Below, in pieces: positions 59,560 through 64,000 of a stretch of DNA of 64,000 nucleotides. Origin of the DNA: Oerskovia flava. GTDB lineage: Bacteria > Actinomycetota > Actinomycetes > Actinomycetales > Cellulomonadaceae. The stretch spans positions 186,001 to 250,000 of the forward strand of contig NZ_JAOXSR010000004.1 of NCBI RefSeq assembly GCF_026163685.1. The letters are read 5' to 3'. Numbering within the stretch: position 1 is the stretch's first letter; every line of letters starts with the position of its first letter. Both the position numbers and the translations under genes were made by a program. The notes under the pieces are model-generated. The model was given only the letters and a program-made list of their open reading frames with translations, had not been told where the DNA came from and did not search any database.

Positions 59560-60603
59560 ATGAGGAAGCTCGAGACGACACCCCGTGGCGTCCTCCGGTC
59601 CGCCCTGCGCGACGCCGCCGCCCGGCGCGCTTCGGGCACGCTCCCGCCACCCGGCCAGCTCGTCGCCGGCAACGGCCCGGGCATCGTCCCGCCCGCGGTG
59701 CCCTACGACCCGTCGCACCGCGCAGAGCTCGCGCGGCGCGCGCGGGACGGGACGCTCGTCCGCGTCCGGCGAGGTGTCTACCTGCCCGGCCCACCGACGT
59801 CGGGCACCACCGCGCCCGACAACGAGGACGCCCGCGACCGCGACGCACGGATCCTCGCCCAGGTCAGAGGCGTCGCGGACCGCTTCACGACGCCGTACTG
59901 GTTCAGCCACGAGACCGCTGCCCTGCTCTGGGGCTGCTGGACGTGGCGCACTCCGCCGCTGGTCCACCTGACCCAGCTCACGAACCCGCGGGTGCAGCGC
60001 ACCGCGGACCCAGGCCTGCGACGGCACTGGACGCCGTTGCCGACCAGGGACCAGGGCGTGCTCGACGGCGTCCCGGTCACCAGCCTGGAGCGCACCGTCG
60101 TGGACTGCGCCCGCTCGCTCCCACCTGCGGGTGGCCTCGTCGTGGCGGACTCCGCGCTGCGGCTCGGGCTGGACGTCGCGCTCGTGGACCGGGTCCTCGA
60201 GGAGGCGGCGGGCACGCGGGGAGTGGTCCGGGCGCGGCGTGTGCTGGGGCTCGTGGACCCGGGTTCGGGCTCGCCGGGCGAGACGCTCGTCCGTCTCGCG
60301 GCGATCGACGCCGGCTGCCCGACGCCGGTGAGCCAGGTCGCCGTCCGCACGCGCCTCGGGACCTTCTGGGTCGATCTCGGTTGGCCCGAGCTGCGGGTGG
60401 GGATCGAGTTCGACGGCGCGGCGAAGTACTCGGGCGGGCAGTTCGGCGACCCCGAGCAGGTGCGGCGGGACGAGCAGGACCGGCACGCGGCGCTCGTCGC
60501 GGCGGGGTGGTGGATCGTGCGCGTCACCTGGGCGGATCTCGCCGACCCGGTCGCGCTGGGCCGCCGGCTCTGGGACGCACGCCGCCGCCGTCCGCCCAGG
60601 TAG
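59560..60603 (+). CDS. DUF559-type nuclease-like protein with AbiEi-like N-terminal region
   Basis: The 347-residue protein has an N-terminal winged-helix-like region (AELARRARDGTLVRVRRGVY, then LPGPPTSG) as in proteins labelled AbiEi-antitoxin-like. Its C-terminal domain (about residues 235-340) has GETLVRLAAIDAGCPTPVSQ, GTFWVDLGWPELRVGIEFDG and RRDEQDRHAALVAAGWWIVR, the Vsr/DUF559 PD-(D/E)XK layout. Such stand-alone genes are frequent in actinobacteria; their target is unknown. ATG 59560 is likely; an in-frame GTG occurs at 59500. The stop TAG (60601-60603) lies inside repeat array B. Confidence 0.8.
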   Translation: MRKLETTPRGVLRSALRDAAARRASGTLPPPGQLVAGNGPGIVPPAVPYDPSHRAELARRARDGTLVRVRRGVYLPGPPTSGTTAPDNEDARDRDARILAQVRGVADRFTTPYWFSHETAALLWGCWTWRTPPLVHLTQLTNPRVQRTADPGLRRHWTPLPTRDQGVLDGVPVTSLERTVVDCARSLPPAGGLVVADSALRLGLDVALVDRVLEEAAGTRGVVRARRVLGLVDPGSGSPGETLVRLAAIDAGCPTPVSQVAVRTRLGTFWVDLGWPELRVGIEFDGAAKYSGGQFGDPEQVRRDEQDRHAALVAAGWWIVRVTWADLADPVALGRRLWDARRRRPPR

Positions 60604-60696
60604 AACCCCGGTCCGCCCAGGTAGAACCCCTGTGCGCGAGGTAGAACGCCCGTCGCGCGCTGGCGTTCTACCTCGCGCAGAGAGGTTCTATCTCGG
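60596..60696. repeat. AGGTAGAAC repeat array B (3 direct + 2 inverted copies)
   Basis: AGGTAGAAC occurs at 60598, 60619 and 60639, then inverted as GTTCTACCT at 60665 and GTTCTATCT at 60685. Periods are 21, 20 and 20 bases. The array lies between convergent genes and holds the stop codons of both (TAG at 60601-60603; complement of CTA at 60688-60690). Confidence 0.85.
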
Positions 60697-61836
60697 CGCG
60701 GGGGACCGGTCGACGAGGTCGAGGTAGCGCACCCGTGCGGCGAGGACGTCGCGCAGCTGGGTGCCGATGCCCTCGACGAACTCCTCGCGGTACACCGCGT
60801 CGACCTGGACCGAGATGGCGTAGTAGAGCCCGGTGAACGTCGCGATCGCTACGGACACCCGCAGGAGCGTCTGCGTGAGCACGAGCTGTGTACCGCCCAG
60901 CCCGACCGCCTCCTGCCACACCCCGCCCTCGACGGTCCACAGCGCCATGACCTCGGGCGTGATCGTCAGCATGCCGAGGCCGACGAAGAACAGCCCCATC
61001 CCGACGCTCACGACGATCACCTGGAGCAGCTGGCTGGTGGCGATCATCGCGCTGAGGTTGACCTGCTGCGACCGGGTGAGGTCGGCGGCGGTCCTGCCAC
61101 CGGGGACGTCGTCCGCCGCGTCGCGCAGCGCCGCGCGCGCCTCGCCGGGGACGCGCAGCGCGACGAACGTGAGGATGATCAGCGCGAAGAACGCTCCGAG
61201 GATCAGGTCCGCGGCGCCGTGCGTGCGGTCGAACACCTGCCAGACCTCGGCGTTGTAGAACAGCACGAGCGAGAACACCATGAGCAGCGGGAGCAGCCGC
61301 ACGAGGCGCAGGAGCGACGTGCCGAGCTCGTCGACGACCCGCGCCATGCCCCACCACAGGGACGCGAGCAGCCCGTAGCCGACGACGAAGCGGATCACGC
61401 CGAGCAGGACGAGGTTGCCCCCGGCGGTGACCAGGCCCTCGCCCCACTGCCCGCCGAACACGACCGGCAGGACGGCGGGTGCGAGGACGAAGAAGGTCAG
61501 CTCCGGCACGCCGACGGACTGCGGCAGGGTCGACCAGCGCCGCCCCCGCAGCACGTTGAGTCCCGCGTAGGCGCCCCCGACGAGCAGGACGGCACCGACG
61601 AGCGCGAGCACGTTCGCCCAGGCGGGCCAGGTGGAGCGCACCGCGCCGCTGAGCTCGGCGAGCAGCACCACGAGCAGGAAGGGGGCGGACCGGCCGTACA
61701 CGTCGCGGCCGAGCGAGTGGTTCTCCACCAGGAGCGGCAGACCGTTGCGGCGGAAGAACCGTTCGCAGCCTGCGGCATCCAGGTGCCCGACGGCGTCACG
61801 CGCGGGGGGAGGGGACGCGTCGCCGGGCACGTTCAT
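60688..61836 (-). CDS. Conserved polytopic membrane protein, function unknown
   Basis: A 382-residue protein with roughly seven to eight membrane segments after a soluble N-terminus of about 50 residues (HLDAAGCERFFRRNGLPLLV). Segments include FLLVVLLAELSGAV, LVLLGVIRFVVGYGLLASLW, LILGAFFALIILTFVAL and LLQVIVVSVGMGLFFVGLGM. The C-terminal FTGLYYAISVQVDAVYREEF is conserved-looking and cytoplasmic. I do not recognise a transporter motif. ATG 61836 gives the full soluble N-terminus. Its stop codon is part of repeat array B, and array C lies upstream of its start. Confidence 0.82.
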   Translation of the reverse strand: MNVPGDASPPPARDAVGHLDAAGCERFFRRNGLPLLVENHSLGRDVYGRSAPFLLVVLLAELSGAVRSTWPAWANVLALVGAVLLVGGAYAGLNVLRGRRWSTLPQSVGVPELTFFVLAPAVLPVVFGGQWGEGLVTAGGNLVLLGVIRFVVGYGLLASLWWGMARVVDELGTSLLRLVRLLPLLMVFSLVLFYNAEVWQVFDRTHGAADLILGAFFALIILTFVALRVPGEARAALRDAADDVPGGRTAADLTRSQQVNLSAMIATSQLLQVIVVSVGMGLFFVGLGMLTITPEVMALWTVEGGVWQEAVGLGGTQLVLTQTLLRVSVAIATFTGLYYAISVQVDAVYREEFVEGIGTQLRDVLAARVRYLDLVDRSPAPR

Positions 61837-61866
61837 GCTGGGGACCCTACCGGCACTGCCCTGCCC

Positions 61867-61948
61867 ACGAGGTAGACCCTCCGTGCGCGAGGTAGAACCC
61901 CAGTGCCTGACTGGCGTTCTACCTCGCGAGCCTGGGTTCTACCTCGCC
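61867..61948. repeat. AGGTAGAAC repeat array C (2 direct + 2 inverted copies)
   Basis: AGGTAGACC (61870) and AGGTAGAAC (61890), then GTTCTACCT at 61916 and 61936, all with 20-base periods. It occupies the spacer between the dehydrogenase stop and the start of the membrane-protein gene. Confidence 0.85.
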
Positions 61949-61971
61949 GGGGTGTGGCCGGGGGCGGAGGG

Positions 61972-63705
61972 TCAGGTGAGCTCGGCGGCCAGGGCGCGGC
62001 CGGCGACCCGGCCGGAGTAGAGGCACCCCCCGAGGAAGGTGCCCTCGAGCGCGCGGTGGCCGTGCACGCCGCCGCCGCCGAACCCCGCGGCCTCGCCGAC
62101 GGCCCACAGGCCCGGCAGCAGCGAGCCGTCCGCGCGGAGCACGCGTGCGCTCGTGTCGGTGTGCAGTCCGCCGAGCGTCTTGCGCGTCAGCACCGACAGC
62201 CGCACCGCGACGAGCGGCCCGTCCTGCGGTGTGGTCAGCGGCCGGGGCGGCGCGACCCGGATCATCCGGTCCACGCGGAACCGGCGCGCCATCGCCGTGG
62301 CGACGACCTGGTGGTCCTTGCCGAGGCCCGAGCGCACCTGGGCGTCGCGCAGGGCGATGGTCCGGGCGAGCGCGACCGCGTCGACGTGCCCGCGCGAGCC
62401 CTGCGTCGCGGCGGTGAGCGCGTTCATCCCGGCGGCGAGCTCGGACGGCGTCGAGCCTCGCACGAACTCGGGCGACTCGGCGGCGAAGCGTGCGACCGGG
62501 CCCACGGCTCGCGGCAGGACCCGTTGCGCGAGGAGGGCGAGGTTCTTGCCGGTCAGGTCCGGGTTCTGCTCGGAGCCGGACAGCGCGAACTCGGTCTCCA
62601 TGATGGCCTGGTTGAGCACGAACCAGGAGTGGTCGTCGCCGCGCGACGTGACGTGCTGCAGCGCGCCGAGCGCGTCGAAGCCGGGGAACAGCGGCGCGGG
62701 CAGCCGGCCGCCGTCGGCGTCGAGCCACAGCGAGCTCGGGCCGGGCAGGATGCGGATCCCGTGGTCCGACCACACGGGGGAGTGGTTGGCGATCCCCTCG
62801 GGGTAGTGCCACATCCGGTCCTCGTGCACGACCGCCGCGCCTGCGCCCGCCGCGACGCCGATCATCAGTCCGTCGGTCGAGTCCGGCACCCCGGACAGCA
62901 TGCGCCCGGGCAGCGTGCCCGCAGCCGCGGGCCACCGCGAGCGCACGAGCTCGTGGTCGGCCCCGATCCCGCCGGAGGAGACGACGACGGCGCTCGCCGA
63001 CAGCTCGACCTCGCCGACGACGGCCCGTGAGGTGGGGACGCCGCGCCCGGCGCGGTCCGGGGCGAGGACCTCGGCCCGGACGCCGGTGACAGCACCGTCG
63101 GTGAGCACGAGGGACGTCACGCGGTGCCGGAAGCGGACGTCGAGCAGACCGGCGGCACGGGCGTCGAGCGCTGCGGCGACGAAGGGTTCGAGGATCGCCG
63201 GTCCGGTGCCCCACGTCACGTGGAAGCGCGGGACGGTGTTGCCGTGCCCGCCGGCGGGGTAGCCGCCGCGTTCGGCCCACTGGACGAGCGGGAACCAGCG
63301 CACGCCCTTCGCGTGCAGCCACGAGCGCAGCTCCCCGCTCGCGAAGTCGACGAAACCCTGCGCCCAGGCGTACCCGTAGCGGTCGGGGCCCTCGCCGCGG
63401 TCGGCGCCCGGGGCGAACTGCGCGGAGCCGAGCCAGTCGTCGAACGCGAGCTCGACGTCGTCGTGCACCCCGAGCCTGCGCTGCTCGGGCGAGCCCACGA
63501 GGAACAGGCCGCCGAACGACCACCACGCCTGCCCGCCCAGGCTGGCGGGTGGCTCCTGCTCGAGGAGCAGCACCCGCTTGCCGGCCGCCGTCAGCTCGGT
63601 CGCCGCGACGAGGCCCGAGAGCCCTGCGCCGACCACGATCACGTCCGCGGTGTCACCGGCGCCAGCCGCCGCCCGGTGCACCCTGTCGACCCCGTCGTCG
63701 TCCAT
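61972..63705 (-). CDS. FAD-binding dehydrogenase (KstD/fumarate-reductase-like family)
   Basis: The 577-residue flavoprotein has the dinucleotide motif DVIVVGAGLSGLVAATELTA at about residues 21-40, GGQAWWSFGGLFLV, and the C-terminal FAD site LLPGLWAVGEAAGFGGGGVH with GHRALEGTFLGGCLYSGRVAG. This is the layout of the actinobacterial FAD-binding dehydrogenase group related to 3-ketosteroid dehydrogenases and flavocytochrome c fumarate reductases. No steroid genes are nearby, so substrate is unknown. ATG 63705 fits; a later start near residue 20 is possible. Array C follows its stop. Confidence 0.88.
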   Translation of the reverse strand: MDDDGVDRVHRAAAGAGDTADVIVVGAGLSGLVAATELTAAGKRVLLLEQEPPASLGGQAWWSFGGLFLVGSPEQRRLGVHDDVELAFDDWLGSAQFAPGADRGEGPDRYGYAWAQGFVDFASGELRSWLHAKGVRWFPLVQWAERGGYPAGGHGNTVPRFHVTWGTGPAILEPFVAAALDARAAGLLDVRFRHRVTSLVLTDGAVTGVRAEVLAPDRAGRGVPTSRAVVGEVELSASAVVVSSGGIGADHELVRSRWPAAAGTLPGRMLSGVPDSTDGLMIGVAAGAGAAVVHEDRMWHYPEGIANHSPVWSDHGIRILPGPSSLWLDADGGRLPAPLFPGFDALGALQHVTSRGDDHSWFVLNQAIMETEFALSGSEQNPDLTGKNLALLAQRVLPRAVGPVARFAAESPEFVRGSTPSELAAGMNALTAATQGSRGHVDAVALARTIALRDAQVRSGLGKDHQVVATAMARRFRVDRMIRVAPPRPLTTPQDGPLVAVRLSVLTRKTLGGLHTDTSARVLRADGSLLPGLWAVGEAAGFGGGGVHGHRALEGTFLGGCLYSGRVAGRALAAELT

Positions 63706-63721
63706 GCGCCGACCCTAGCCC

Positions 63722-63742
63722 AGCGCCGCCGCGCGCGGCGCT
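63722..63742 (-). terminator. Hairpin after the partial debranching-type gene
   Basis: AGCGCCGC and GCGGCGCT form an 8-bp stem with a 5-base loop, 20 bases past the stop of the minus-strand gene that leaves the window. Confidence 0.55.
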
Positions 63743-63762
63743 CACGCGGACGCGCTCGGCGC

Positions 63763-64000
63763 TCAGACGGACGGGCTCGCGTCGGGCAGCTCCAGCGCCT
63801 GCTCGGCGGTGTAGACGTGCACGCTCAGCGGCTCGAGCTGGACCTCGTCCCCGGCCTGCACGTGCAGGTCCCCGTTCGAGCTCTCACGGTCGTCGGGGTG
63901 CTCCCAGTTCGAGTCCCAGACGAGCTCCCATCCCACGGGTTCCGACCGCGCGTTCGCGAGCGTGGCCGGTACGGCGTCGAGGGACCCGTTCAGCACGACG
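63763..64000 (-). CDS. glgX: C-terminal end of a probable glycogen-debranching/isoamylase-type GH13 protein
   Basis: Only about 79 residues are visible and the gene continues beyond the window edge. The fragment reads VVLNGSLDAVPATLANARSE, then GWELVWDSNWEHP and DEVQLEPLSVHVYTAEQA. This beta-sandwich pattern (VVLN, WELVWDS, L-x-x-x-S-V-x-V) is that of GH13 C-terminal domains, most like GlgX-type debranching enzymes or pullulanases. The alpha-glucan genes upstream support this, but the catalytic domain is not visible, so the specific name is tentative. Confidence 0.5.
   Translation of the reverse strand, partial: VVLNGSLDAVPATLANARSEPVGWELVWDSNWEHPDDRESSNGDLHVQAGDEVQLEPLSVHVYTAEQALELPDASPSV

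Noticed and set aside
59414-61948. Repeat arrays considered as a CRISPR
   Set aside because: Units are about 9-11 bases with equally short and similar gaps, change orientation in mid-array and have no cas genes nearby.

Overview
This window comes from a high-GC actinomycete of the order Micrococcales. The carbohydrate-active gene content (two secreted GH5 mannanases, GH1, GH2, GH3, GH31, GH42 and GH113 enzymes, CBM2-type modules, several LacI-type operators including a CebR-type box) points to the Cellulomonas/Oerskovia/Cellulosimicrobium group. Codon use is uniformly GC-rich, and many genes start by ATGA/GTGA overlaps or look leaderless (a TANNNT -10 element 6-9 bases before the start codon). 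The species is inferred from gene content, not from a marker gene.

Layout. 0-3.7 kb: end of the ATP synthase operon (atpG, atpD, atpC), then a DUF2550 membrane protein and the mismatch endonuclease gene nucS. 3.7-6 kb: a TetR regulator with a perfect 18-bp palindrome, a YndJ-like membrane protein and a DUF1990 protein. 6-7.3 kb: nagA. 7.3-21.5 kb: a sugar locus with a GH3 enzyme, a binding-protein-dependent importer, a LacI regulator, a GH42 beta-galactosidase, a YicI-type GH31 alpha-xylosidase and a GH1 beta-glucosidase. This set fits removal of every sugar from imported xyloglucan oligosaccharides. Four similar LacI-type operators lie in its two divergent promoters, and a CebR-like box precedes the GH1 gene. 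21.6-26.3 kb: class Ib ribonucleotide reductase (nrdH, nrdI, nrdE, nrdF) behind tandem NrdR boxes. 26.4-35.8 kb: housekeeping and hypothetical genes (phosphoribosyltransferase, FKBP lipoprotein, alpha/beta hydrolases, a DivIVA-like coiled coil, a membrane protein plus lipoprotein pair, a YbbN-like protein).

35.8-59.4 kb: an alpha-glucan block. glgB, mak, treS and glgE all lie on the minus strand and glgP is divergent. A 13-kb plus-strand mannan locus (38.2-51.2 kb) separates glgB from mak. The mannan locus has a LacI regulator, an importer, a GH2 beta-mannosidase, a mannose-isomerase-like AGE protein, a single open frame joining a PfkB sugar kinase to a GH113 mannanase, and two secreted GH5 subfamily-8 mannanases. 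Together these could take extracellular mannan to fructose-6-phosphate. Four operator-like sites (TTAAGCG-type) mark its promoters.

59.4-64 kb: a DUF559-type nuclease-like protein, a membrane protein, an FAD-dependent dehydrogenase and the end of a probable glycogen-debranching gene. Three consecutive spacers here carry a strictly 20/21-bp-periodic, head-to-head repeat built on AGGTAGAAC (13 copies in 2.5 kb); at two ends it supplies the stop codon of the adjacent gene. No rRNA, tRNA, CRISPR array or insertion sequence was seen.
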